From Mantamonas sphyraenae (lineage: Eukaryota > CRuMs > Mantamonadidae), in NCBI GenBank assembly GCA_026936335.1, contig JAPMXV010000040.1, positions 136,138 through 200,137 of the forward strand: a stretch of DNA of 64,000 nucleotides, read 5' to 3'. Position numbers and translations under genes: made by a program. Position 1 is the stretch's first letter. Every line of letters starts with the position of its first letter. Below the pieces are notes generated by a model, which was not told the origin of the DNA, did no database searches, and saw nothing but the letters and a program-made list of their open reading frames with translations. Shown piece after piece: positions 20,764-30,200 of the stretch.

Positions 20764-21984
20764 ATGCATCCGGGTCTCGTCACCGGACTCCAGCTCCTGG
20801 GTCTCGTGGAAGCGGTACGTCAGCGCTTCGTGTGTGTGTGTGTGTGTGTGTGTGTGCTTGTTGTGGTCGCTTGCTAACACTCGTTTCCCCCCCCCCCCAC
20901 ATCTGCCTTTGCCCTCTGTGGTGGCCTCGTGTCTGTGATTGTCTTTTCCGTACCGCATGTGTGCAACCGCCCATTGTGGTGTGATCCGTGTGCCCTTCAG
21001 ATTGTCGGTGTGATGTATTTGATTGTGCCCGACGACCTGTTTGCCATGGTCATGGGCATTCTAGCCATTGTCCTCGGCATCGGGGCGATGTTTCTGCTTA
21101 CACGTGAGGCCGACTGGGCCAACAAGACGCTCGTGGGTACCCAGATTCCGTTCTGCTTGGCCAACGGGGCCCTGGGCATCTACTTGTACGAAACACAGGC
21201 CGAGTGCGTCAAGGCCAACTTTCTGCGCCAGGCGGCCGCCTCCTACGACTGCTCCCTGTGGGAGATTGTGGGCACCGCTGCCCTCGCCTGCATGCTGCCC
21301 GCTGTAAGTACAACCATGACGTGACCCCTTTGTTCCGTCCGGCCTGCCTGTGTCTCTACTCCGGCGCGCAAACCGCGCCCAGTGACTTTGAGAGGGAAAG
21401 GGGTGATCCGCGCCACCTTGGGGTTCGCCAACCGCCCGTCGATCCTTCGTGCACTGCGTTCCCCACCTCCCACTCCACTGCCTCCCCAAACCCTTGCCCT
21501 TACACAGCACTCCTCGTCTCCCGTCACCATCACTTGACTCTCTCACACCCCCTACCCAACCTTTTCCTCGGCGCAGGCAATTCTGGCTGGCGTGGTCGCT
21601 TGGAAAGGAGATGAGACTGGCGGTGGAGGCAGTGGCTGCTGCTCCATGCCTACTGTCAACATTCCCTCCAGGGGTGGTGGCGGAGGTGCACCTGCAAGCA
21701 AGAGCGCAGGCCGCTTTGGCAAGAAGAAAAAGGACACGGCCGAAGCAGCGCCTGCAAGCTCGCCTGCAGCTGGCGGCGGTGGATACAACCCGCCTGCAGC
21801 CCCGTCCAAGTCCATGTACGTTGCCCTCTACGACTATCAGGGCGATGCATCGCAGGGAGAACTGTCCTTCAGCGAGGGAGACCGCATCGAGCAGCTTGGC
21901 CCGCTCGACGGCAACGGCTGGTTCCAGGGCAAGTGCAAGGGTCGCCAGGGCCTGGTGCCATCCAACTACGTGCAAAAGTCGTGA
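20764..21984 (+). CDS. Four-helix membrane protein with C-terminal SH3 domain (Sho1-like layout)
   Basis: Three exons, 20764-20814, 21001-21303 and 21577-21984, all phase 0, 253 aa. Donors are GTACGT and GTAAGT. Four hydrophobic segments lie in residues 1-125, including MHPGLVTGLQLLGL, MVMGILAIVLGIGAMFLL, IPFCLANGALGIYLY and WEIVGTAALACMLPA. A Gly/Ala/Pro-rich cytosolic linker with a KKKK patch follows. The last 55 residues (about 198-252) are a canonical SH3 domain: ALYDYQGD, ELSFSEGD, GNGWFQGK and GLVPSNYV. This is the topology of the fungal osmosensor Sho1, although I see no specific similarity in the membrane part. Likely role: a plasma-membrane adaptor that binds proline-rich partners. 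The first exon is only 17 codons and depends on the splice call. Confidence 0.75.
20830..20856. repeat. (TG)n microsatellite in intron 1 of the tetraspan-SH3 gene
   Basis: About 13 TG dinucleotides lie directly after the donor of intron 1. A run of ten C follows at about 20887-20896 in the same intron. Confidence 0.95.
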
Positions 21985-22115
21985 CCGGGGAATGGGAATG
22001 TGGGAAAAGCAATGCAGGCTTTTTTTCGGCAGCTGCTGTGTGCAGGGGATGAGCACGAGGCGCATGCGTATGTGTGTGTGTGTGTGTGTTTGAGTGTGCT
22101 GCGTGTGCTGTGCGA

Positions 22116-23442
22116 TCACAGGTCACGCGACCCTGCTTGCAGACCACTTCCCAGGTTGCCACTTGCATCGTCGCCTGCCTCGAGACTGGCTTCGCGATCC
22201 TTGCGTTTCTGGTAGCGTTGCAGGACGCCCGGCAGGATGTGTGTGGCTGTATCTTCCAGTACGTCCGACACGTCCATGTTGTCCATGATGGAGCTGAGCA
22301 GGGGCGTCTGTGCAATCTCGCCTTCGTCCTTCTCGCTGTGATGCACAAACTCTTCCCACGGGAAGGCGTAGATGTGCGCCACAGCAATGAGCATCATTTC
22401 AAAGCAAATCATAAAGTCTTGCAGTCCCGTCTGCACGTCACTGGCCGTGTACGAGCCCACCTGGTGGATGACGTCGATTTTGGACAGACCGGACAGCACC
22501 ACTCCCTGCCAGAAAGAGAGAAAGAGCACTGCCTTGATGCAGGCAAACTTCCACAGGGGCGAATAGTCGTGCAGCAGGTGCTTCGTGGCCTTGTAAAAGA
22601 TCACCAGCGAGTACATGGCCCAGGTGATACTAATGTTGTCCAGGAAAGCCACATAGACCCAGCCCGAGGACCAGGCAAAGTGGCCCTCGTGGAAAACGCC
22701 TGCCAGCTCAAGTATGAGCGTCGTCACAGCAAGAATGGGCTTGACCAGCACAAACTGGAGGGCGCCGCGTCGGCAGGTACGGACAAACTCTGCGTCTGGG
22801 ATCATGGGTGACATACACCAGCCACAGGGAGGCGGGTGGTGCACAGGGTCTTCGTCACGCATCTTTTCCTCGACTCCTTTTTCCGAGCCGAGAAGGCACA
22901 CGAGCAGGCTGATGAAGCTGTACAGGGCCCACGATTCGTACGCGCCACGGATGGCGTCAATGTACACCGCCACGTCTTTGAAACGCAACGACAACCAACT
23001 ATCGATGGCATAGATCTGTGTTTGACGTGTGGCCCCGCACAAAGACGTGTGTGTCAGTGCCTGGGGCGCTGGGGCGGGAAACCACCGTATTTCGCAAATT
23101 ACCCGCGCTGCCCGTGTACGCACACCGCTCGCCACACACACACACAAGGCACAGACGGGGAGACAGACACCACGGGTGCCGAACGCATTGTCCATCACTT
23201 ACCGGAACCATGAGTAAAATGCGCACGACGTAGCGTTGTGCCCTTGGGTAAACCCAGTGTGTCAAGTGCTGGTAGATGAGCACGCAGCTGGGTCGCACAC
23301 GAAGGGTTAGCCAACATGCCCGCACACGCACACACACACACACGCTCTCTGAGGTGTCGACAACATACCTCACCACTACGGCCACCGAGCTGAACGATAA
23401 GCCGAGGTACCACGCAATGATGTGGCGTTCCACGTCGACCAT
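22116..23442 (-). CDS. TMEM184/organic solute transporter alpha family (DUF300) membrane protein
   Basis: Three exons: 23369-23442, 23203-23287 and 22116-23015 (right to left), 352 aa; donors GTATGT and GTAAGT. The splicing rebuilds the family's conserved block: RAQRYVVRILLMVP at the end of exon 2, continued by IYAIDSWLSLRF at the start of exon 3. Seven hydrophobic segments are visible; GWCMSPMIPD and LVKPILAVTTLILE are typical of TMEM184 and plant LAZ1. The C-terminal 60 residues are polar, with a basic patch (QRYQKRKDR). Animal OST-alpha is a bile acid and steroid transporter subunit; TMEM184/LAZ1 members act in endosome and vacuole membranes. TMEM184-like fits better, but the substrate is unknown. 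Confidence 0.85.
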
Positions 23443-23513
23443 GGGAAACGCAGCAGGTTTTGTTGGTGGTGCTGGTGGGCATCGCGTCTTGACACACTCT
23501 CACTCACTCACAC

Positions 23514-26500
23514 TCAGAATCCCATCCACCCAGTGACCACAGCCAGCAGCTCACACACACGCATGCCGGCATGCATGATGAACCAACCGAACCAGGAGCC
23601 GTCGCCGACACCCATCTCGTAGGCCATCTGCTTGGCCCAGGGCAGAGCCAACAGAGCTGTAAACTGCGTCACCAGAGCGCTGCTCTTCATGAGCTTGACC
23701 CAAGTGGGTGCCCACAGTGCATAGCCCATGTATGCCAGGGGACGTTCACGCTGGATGCGCTGTCCAAACTGGCCGTCCAAACGGTACACGTCACTGGACA
23801 AAAGGCCCTGCGCATGCAACTCGGTGCAAATGAACGTAAACACAGGTTGCGGTGATCCTGCGCCCGTCTGTGACCACATGCGCAGCCTGTGGCGCAGGTT
23901 GACAAGGTGGTCGCGCACTTCCGTGTTGGTGATGTTCTGCGACAGGGCAGTCTGCACTTCCGTGTACAGGCTTTCCAGCGTTGCTGTGATCTCCGACTGC
24001 ATGGCAGGGTGGGCAAACGTCCACTGGAACAGCATGAACTGCACCCACATCGTTTGTGTGTCGCGCTGGAAGCTGTTGGAGGCGGTCATGTTGGCAAACA
24101 CGGCGTTGTGCACCGTGTCAAACACCTCACGCACAGTAACCACGTCTGTGTTGGCGCCATACTGTTGCTTCTGCATCCAGGCGTCGTCGCGCAGGCGTTC
24201 CATGCGAGTGGCCTGGAACAGCTGGGCAACGACAGCACCACGCAACGACGTCACAGCCTGGTGGATGTTGACCGACACCAGACCCAGCATGCCCGTGCGT
24301 TGCATCATATAACGGAAGACGTCCGAGTGGGGCACAATGTCGTCGGAGCTCAGCACCTCGGCAATGAGGGCCAGAGCTTCACGCTGCTTGGCCACACTCA
24401 CTGGCGTGATGGGCGGCTTGTTGTTGGGCAGTTGTGCGTCGCCACGGTGTGCCTTGGACACAACCTGGCCACCCACGTACTTGGTGGCGTAGTACCCGCT
24501 CAGGGTCACGTCAATCATCAGGGTCAGCCCTGCCGCTCCCAGATCCTCAAAGTTCTCGCCGGCCTCCACCGTGCGGTTGAGCAGCAGCGGCCACGTGGCC
24601 TTAACTGTCTCGATGCGTTCGCGGTAGAACCACAGTGGGTCGCTGCTCAGGTCAAAGTAGTTGGCGTACGGGTCCCATCCTTCTGCGCCAGCCACGTCCT
24701 CGTCGGTGTCAAATGGCTGCAGGTTGGCCTGCGCCATTGCCTTGAGTGTAGGATGTTGCACACCCTGCACCTCGTCTGACAGCGGTGTGTACCCGTAGCG
24801 GATGCAAAAGATGTCATAAGCGCCCGGGGTCGAGGTGAAGAACTCACCTTGGGCACTGGAGTTGCGTGCGATGTTTGTTGGAAGGTAGTCCATCACCGAG
24901 GCAGTGAGACCGTTGGCCTGGGTGTAAGCCACGTCGTGCAGCTGTGCAGGCGTCACTGCCGTGCTGCCTTTGAAGTTGTGGCGCAGGCCCAGCGTGTGGC
25001 CCACCTCGTGCATGACCACGTCGCGCAGGCCCGCACGGATGTATTCAATCGGCAAGGGTTGTCCAGGATTGGCCACGTTGTTCGCCAGCAGAGCTGTGCG
25101 CAGTCGCATGGCGTTCAGCAGCCTGTGGGCGCTCTTGACATCCACTGCCGCACGGCGTTGCGGGTCCTGGGACAGCAGATCCCAAATGGACCACTGTGCT
25201 GCATCCGCTCCCTCGATGGCCTGCAGCTTCTCGTGCACCGACTTGATGAGTGGGTGCTCCATCTCGGCCGTGGCGGCGTCAAAGGAAAACGAGGACGAGG
25301 CTGGGGACGCGTAGGAAGCAGAGGGCGATGCGGTGCTGCTGCGCATGGAACCCTGCATGCTGCGCGGCACAAGCATGTTGCGCACACGCTGGTCATACTG
25401 GGACTGGTAGACACGCGACCAGCCGTTGGTGATGATGATGTCCGCGTTGAGCAGGCGAGCGTTGCGCGGGTCAGTCATGGACGCCCCAAAGCCAAAGGTG
25501 GCTGCCTGGGCCTCTGTCCAACTCAGCACACTGTACTTGAGCATGCCTGGGTTGTAGTCTGCAGGCCAGTCGGCGTCGCCAGGCAACACAGCCTTGATGG
25601 CGTTGTTGCCAAGTCCTGCAGCGGCAAAGGCCTTGTTCCATGCCTCGATGCCCTGCTTGAATGCGTCGCGGTATTCCACAGGCACGGTGGGATCCACGTA
25701 GTAGCGCAAGGGCTCGGTGCTGGTCACGTACCAGCGGTTGGCGTAGTTGACCTCCCTGTTCTCCGGACGAACCTCGCCCATGTCCAGGAAAGATTCGGAA
25801 AAGAAGCCGACACGTTCGTCAACCACGCGGCCCAGCATACGTGGCTGCTCTTCAAGCATGACCACGCTGTAGTGGATGACAAGGCGCGAGTACTGAAAGG
25901 GCAGCTCCAGTTCCACTTCCATCGAGTCGGTTCCGGTCACGTTGGTCACGAAATCGTACAGCGGGTTGTTGCTCAGGCGTGCGGCGGAACCGTCGAGGAA
26001 GAGACCCAGGCGAAGGTATGCAGTGGCATCGATGAGCACCACGTCTTCGGTACGGCCTGGAGCTGGGGCAGCCGGGTTGTGCTTGTACGAGGCAACGACG
26101 GGGAACACGTACACGAGACGTTCCTGCTTGGCGCCGGCGACGTATGCATTGTACGCCGAGTCCTGCGTGCTGTTGATGCGAAAGCGAAAGTCGGGCTGGA
26201 CAAGCTCGATGCGCGTGTCCACCTGGCGCCACATAAACCAGTAAGGGTTGCCAAAGTTGATGGGAAAGTGATACATGGCGTTCTGCGGTTCACCTTTGGT
26301 CACGGTGGCGTCGACAACAAAGAGACGCTCAAGCTGGCTCTTTTTGATCTCCATGTAGAAGCGGTCGCCGCTGATTCCCGCGCTGGCAGGAAAGGGTTTG
26401 TCGTACACAGTGAACAGAGTCTGGATCTTCTTCATGCCCGCCGTGATCTTGGCGATGGGGTCGGACGGGAGCGGTGTCGAAGACGGGGACGGGGAGTGGG

Positions 26501-26819
26501 ACGGGGACGTGGACGGGGAAGCGGAAGGAGAGGGGGGCGTGGATGGGCTGCTGGCTGTGCTGTTGCTGTTGCCCTTGGCATTGCTTGCGTCGCGTGCATA
26601 TGCGGCAAAGTCGGACTGCAGGGTAGCCATAAGGGCGACGAGCACAATGACCAGGATCACGAGGATGAGCTGGGAAAGGATGGTGATCTTGTGCGACTGC
26701 CGCTCCAGGGACGCGTTGCCCTTGCTGGCGGTGCTGTTGGCAGACGCGCCATTTTCGTTGTTGATCAAACGCATGTCGTCTAGCTCCACGTCGTCGTGGT
26801 GCTCGTCCTCTCCATGCAT
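23514..26819 (-). CDS. Membrane-anchored zinc metalloprotease of the DUF5117/DUF4953 type
   Basis: Single exon, 1,101 aa. Residues about 42-66 form a signal anchor (ILSQLILVILVIVLVALM), followed by a Ser/Pro linker encoded by a repetitive stretch. An all-beta N-terminal region follows (SGDRFYMEI, MYHFPINFGNPYWFMW), then LRYYVDPTVPVEYRDAFK and GIEAWNKAFAAAG. The zinc site VMHEVGHTLGLRHNFKGS lies near residue 603, with a downstream SVMDYLPTN that supplies the metzincin Met-turn. This architecture is known mainly from bacterial secreted proteases, so a eukaryotic type II membrane version suggests ancient transfer. The C-terminal 250 residues are helical. The active site faces the lumen or the outside. 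It ends 71 bp beyond the start codon of the TMEM184-like gene. Confidence 0.8.
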   Translation of the reverse strand: MHGEDEHHDDVELDDMRLINNENGASANSTASKGNASLERQSHKITILSQLILVILVIVLVALMATLQSDFAAYARDASNAKGNSNSTASSPSTPPSPSASPSTSPSHSPSPSSTPLPSDPIAKITAGMKKIQTLFTVYDKPFPASAGISGDRFYMEIKKSQLERLFVVDATVTKGEPQNAMYHFPINFGNPYWFMWRQVDTRIELVQPDFRFRINSTQDSAYNAYVAGAKQERLVYVFPVVASYKHNPAAPAPGRTEDVVLIDATAYLRLGLFLDGSAARLSNNPLYDFVTNVTGTDSMEVELELPFQYSRLVIHYSVVMLEEQPRMLGRVVDERVGFFSESFLDMGEVRPENREVNYANRWYVTSTEPLRYYVDPTVPVEYRDAFKQGIEAWNKAFAAAGLGNNAIKAVLPGDADWPADYNPGMLKYSVLSWTEAQAATFGFGASMTDPRNARLLNADIIITNGWSRVYQSQYDQRVRNMLVPRSMQGSMRSSTASPSASYASPASSSFSFDAATAEMEHPLIKSVHEKLQAIEGADAAQWSIWDLLSQDPQRRAAVDVKSAHRLLNAMRLRTALLANNVANPGQPLPIEYIRAGLRDVVMHEVGHTLGLRHNFKGSTAVTPAQLHDVAYTQANGLTASVMDYLPTNIARNSSAQGEFFTSTPGAYDIFCIRYGYTPLSDEVQGVQHPTLKAMAQANLQPFDTDEDVAGAEGWDPYANYFDLSSDPLWFYRERIETVKATWPLLLNRTVEAGENFEDLGAAGLTLMIDVTLSGYYATKYVGGQVVSKAHRGDAQLPNNKPPITPVSVAKQREALALIAEVLSSDDIVPHSDVFRYMMQRTGMLGLVSVNIHQAVTSLRGAVVAQLFQATRMERLRDDAWMQKQQYGANTDVVTVREVFDTVHNAVFANMTASNSFQRDTQTMWVQFMLFQWTFAHPAMQSEITATLESLYTEVQTALSQNITNTEVRDHLVNLRHRLRMWSQTGAGSPQPVFTFICTELHAQGLLSSDVYRLDGQFGQRIQRERPLAYMGYALWAPTWVKLMKSSALVTQFTALLALPWAKQMAYEMGVGDGSWFGWFIMHAGMRVCELLAVVTGWMGF

Positions 26820-27074
26820 GGTTTGGACGACGGTGGGAAAGCGTTGCTTTTTCTGTGGCTGCCTCAGCGTCGGAGGAGAGTGGGAAGCAAGCGATGGTGT
26901 GAGGAGGATAGGAGATCATGGAGGTGGTGTGGGAATGACGTTGACACTGTTTTCGAGGCAGGCAGCGATTGTAGAAGCCTGCGTCGCGTGAGCCCTCATG
27001 GTCGCGAGCCGGGTATCTGACATGGCCAACCCAAGACTGGATAGTATGTGTTTGAGGCGCGATGGCAGGATACT
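26820..27074. other. Intergenic, metalloprotease promoter side
   Basis: Between the protease start codon and the tRNA gene. On the protease's sense strand the proximal 100 bases are rich in pyrimidine. No further gene is visible. Confidence 0.4.
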
Positions 27075-27160
27075 TGCACGGGTGGCCGAGTGGTCTAAGG
27101 CGGCGGATTTAAGACCCGCTGACGTAACAGTCATCGCGGGTTCGAATCCCGCTCCGCGCA
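27075..27160 (+). tRNA. tRNA-Leu (anticodon UAA)
   Basis: An 86-nt class II tRNA without intron. The D-arm has the box A motif GGCCGAGTGG. The anticodon loop reads TTTAAGA with anticodon TAA. A long variable arm follows (TGACGTAACAGTCA folds on itself), then the T-arm GCGGGTTCGAATCCCGC with box B. The acceptor ends TGCACGG and CCGCGCA pair except for one A:C mismatch. A T-rich run at about 27172-27181 could be the Pol III terminator. Confidence 0.93.
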
Positions 27161-27171
27161 GAGACCTATGA

Positions 27172-27181
27172 TTCTTCTTTT
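27172..27181 (+). terminator. Probable Pol III terminator of tRNA-Leu
   Basis: A TTCTTCTTTTT run lies 12 bases after the tRNA 3' end, as expected for RNA polymerase III termination. Confidence 0.5.
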
Positions 27182-27273
27182 TGGCTCTTGCGCTTGTGCA
27201 CCAACACAGGAGAATGCAGGGAGAATGCAGAAAACAACAATGCATTGTCTTGTTGAAGGTGTTCACTCTCGCG

Positions 27274-30200
27274 TCAGTCGTATTTGTCTTTCCAGGTGCC
27301 CGTTAGGCGCATTAGTAGCACAGGACTTCGATACACGTCCAACAGCTCGTGGTAGAGAGTCTCTTCGAGCATGAGGTCTTCGTCTTGGCGTGCAGCGTAC
27401 AAATCGTCACACAGTTGCATGAGCGAGGTGACGTCGGGAAGGTCGGTAAACATCGCGTCGCGTCCCAGGCCCGTCAGTGACAGGCGCAGGAAGCGGCCCA
27501 CACTGAGCACCACACCGACGTAGAGTCCCACCACACCTAGCGATGCAATCTGAGACACCACGCCAGACGGGAAACGTGCGCTCAGCGTCACCATGGTCAG
27601 ATCTTCACCAGGAAACGCCGGTCCAGGTTCTTGCCGGATCACCCAGAAGGGCAGGCCTCGCGATGACTGGTTCAGGCTGATGTATGCCGTCACGTTGAAT
27701 GTGTAGTCACGGCGGTTGGACATGGGTCGCGGAACGCCTGTCGCGGGCACTTCGATGAAGCGCGGCAACAGGTCCGGCACAACCATCACCTCGTCGGACG
27801 AGCCCAGCTCCTGGGTCTCGTTAAGAATGCGGAACAGAGAATCACGCTGTTTCTTGTTCAGCTGGTGGCTGTATGACATCTTGATCACAGGGGACACAGG
27901 CGGACCCCTGCGCACAAAACTCAGCGTCGTCGTCAGCTCAAACGGCCGCGGGTCGGACATGCGTAGCATCATCGAGTCGTACGACGTTGGACTGATGTCC
28001 CATAGGTACTGTGAACCTTGTGTCATTCTCAATAGCTGCGAGTTTTCCAGTCCTTCCTCCGTGCCCAGCTCCGGCATCTCGTACTGTTTCTGCCAAACGT
28101 TCACCTCTGACTCGGTGGTATTTGTGATCCTTGCGGCCATTTCCAGCTGGTACAAGGGCGGATAACCCGTGAGCAAACACGAGACATCGGTGCGAATAAG
28201 CAAATTCTTGCTCATCAGCGGCGTGCCCGTGCTCATGAGCAGCAGAGGCGACCACACAAGGAACACCAACGCCACAAAGATGGCCACTCCCTGACCAATC
28301 TTCATGTCTGCACGCACTTTGTCTCCACGCGAGCGCGGGTAGCGCTTGTAGTAGTTGCGGTCGCACTGGATTGCGTACAACTGGGAGTAGATGTCCTCCA
28401 GCTTGAGCCACTCGAAAAAGGTCATGGTGGTCTTTGTGCAGATCCAGTCCAGGAGGGAGCGCAGCTCGTACACAAACGGGATCGAACGGTACACGATGTA
28501 CGCGTACATCTCTTCCACTTGTTTGTATCGCATCAGAAACTGGCCGTATGTGTAGCGTGGGTAGCCATCTGCAACCTGCATGGCACTCAGCCACATGGCA
28601 ATGGCCTTGAGGACGTACAGCGTACGCAGTGCGATATTGTTTGCAAAGGCCACACGTGCCAGATCTGGCAGCCAGAATGTGATCAGCACGTGTTGCGTGA
28701 TCACCATGCAAAAGTGCACCACTGTCTTGAGGGCAAGCGCACGGTACAGGTACAGCACACGATCCACAATCAACAGGCCAAACTGCGAGAGCATGGCAAA
28801 CACGAGCGGGCCCGGGATGCGGTTGTTCACCACAAAGTCGGTCAAACTTTCGCCCTGGCCGTTTGCGTTGGAGTCGGTGTACAGCGGAAAGAACGCAAGC
28901 AGGTAGATGAAGAGGATAAACTCGATGACAAACTGCCACACGTACCAGTCGCGGCCAGGCTTGTAGCCACTGTATCCGAGCCACGCCCACCAATCCCGCA
29001 CAGGCACACGCGACCCCGCTTCTGTGCTTCCAAACAAGCTGTTGGACGAGCCCACGTTGAGTGACGCCGCTCCCTTGCTTCTGCCCAGCTGGCCCAGTTT
29101 GGGCGCCACCGGACGCGCCGTCGACGCAGTGCTCTGGTTTTCGTTCATGTCGCTTGCTGTCCACAACTCGCTTGGATGTGACGATGCATCGCTGGGGAAC
29201 AACTCGTCCAGAAGGGCCATGCCTTTGCGTGTGGACGGCATGAGGTCCTCGGCTGCATCCTCGGCCGTCGCAGCTTCCATAGCGCGCACACGGTTCTGGT
29301 GGCGCTCAAACGCTCGGCGCACGTGTGTATCCATCAAGCGGGCAAGGGTGTCGATGCCCAACTTGTTGCGCATGTGTCTGTGGTAGCACAGCGCTGCCAG
29401 CAGAAGTAGATCCCAGTAGGTGGAGGCAAAGAAGGATTGTTCAAATTTGAACAGCCCGATCACACGCGGCATGGCCAGCTCTGCCGACCAGGTGCTTGTG
29501 GCTTGCGGCACATGACACACGTCTGGCCCACACGCCATCGTGTAGCGCCACAGGCCGTCGGAGCTGCGGCACGCGCACACAAATCCAAACTGGAAGAAGA
29601 ACTTGAGCATGGTGCAACTCTGCGTGTAGATCAGCATCACGTCCCAGAAGCCGGCTGTGCGAATACGCCGTGTCACACCGTACACCAGCATGGCCACAGG
29701 GTACATCACACTCAGCACGTCTGCGTCCGACGTGTGCACCATGATGAACAGCACAAAGCAGATCAGCTGCGAGTTGAACTGCAGCCAGTGCCCCATAGCC
29801 TGCATCACATCCATCAAACCGTATGTCTTTGTCGTGCCCGCACCCTCCTCTGGTACCGATTCTGCGTCCGGACGGTCCACGTACACAACCTCCTCCTCAA
29901 ACGCAGCCTCCAACAGTGCCTTGGCCTCGTTGCCCTTGCCCTCGCTCATGTTGTCGCTGCTGGTACTGCTTTCTTTGTCATCGTCGCCGCCGCTGTCGCT
30001 GTCGACTGGGAAACCACGCGTACTGGTGTTTTTGATGCTCATCTCCTCGCTGTCGCGGTCGTCGTCGTCAGAGAGTGCAACCACGTCTTCGTCTTCTTCG
30101 CCTGCACGCTTATTCGGGTGTGCGCTCATGGTGCCACGCCGCTTGCGCCACAAATAGTCGTCCAGGCGCTTCCACGGGTCTTGTGAGACGATCCAGTGTG

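Noticed and set aside
24849-26783. 644-codon plus-strand frame opposite the metalloprotease
   Set aside because: No domain recognisable; the protease zinc site and anchor are on the minus strand.
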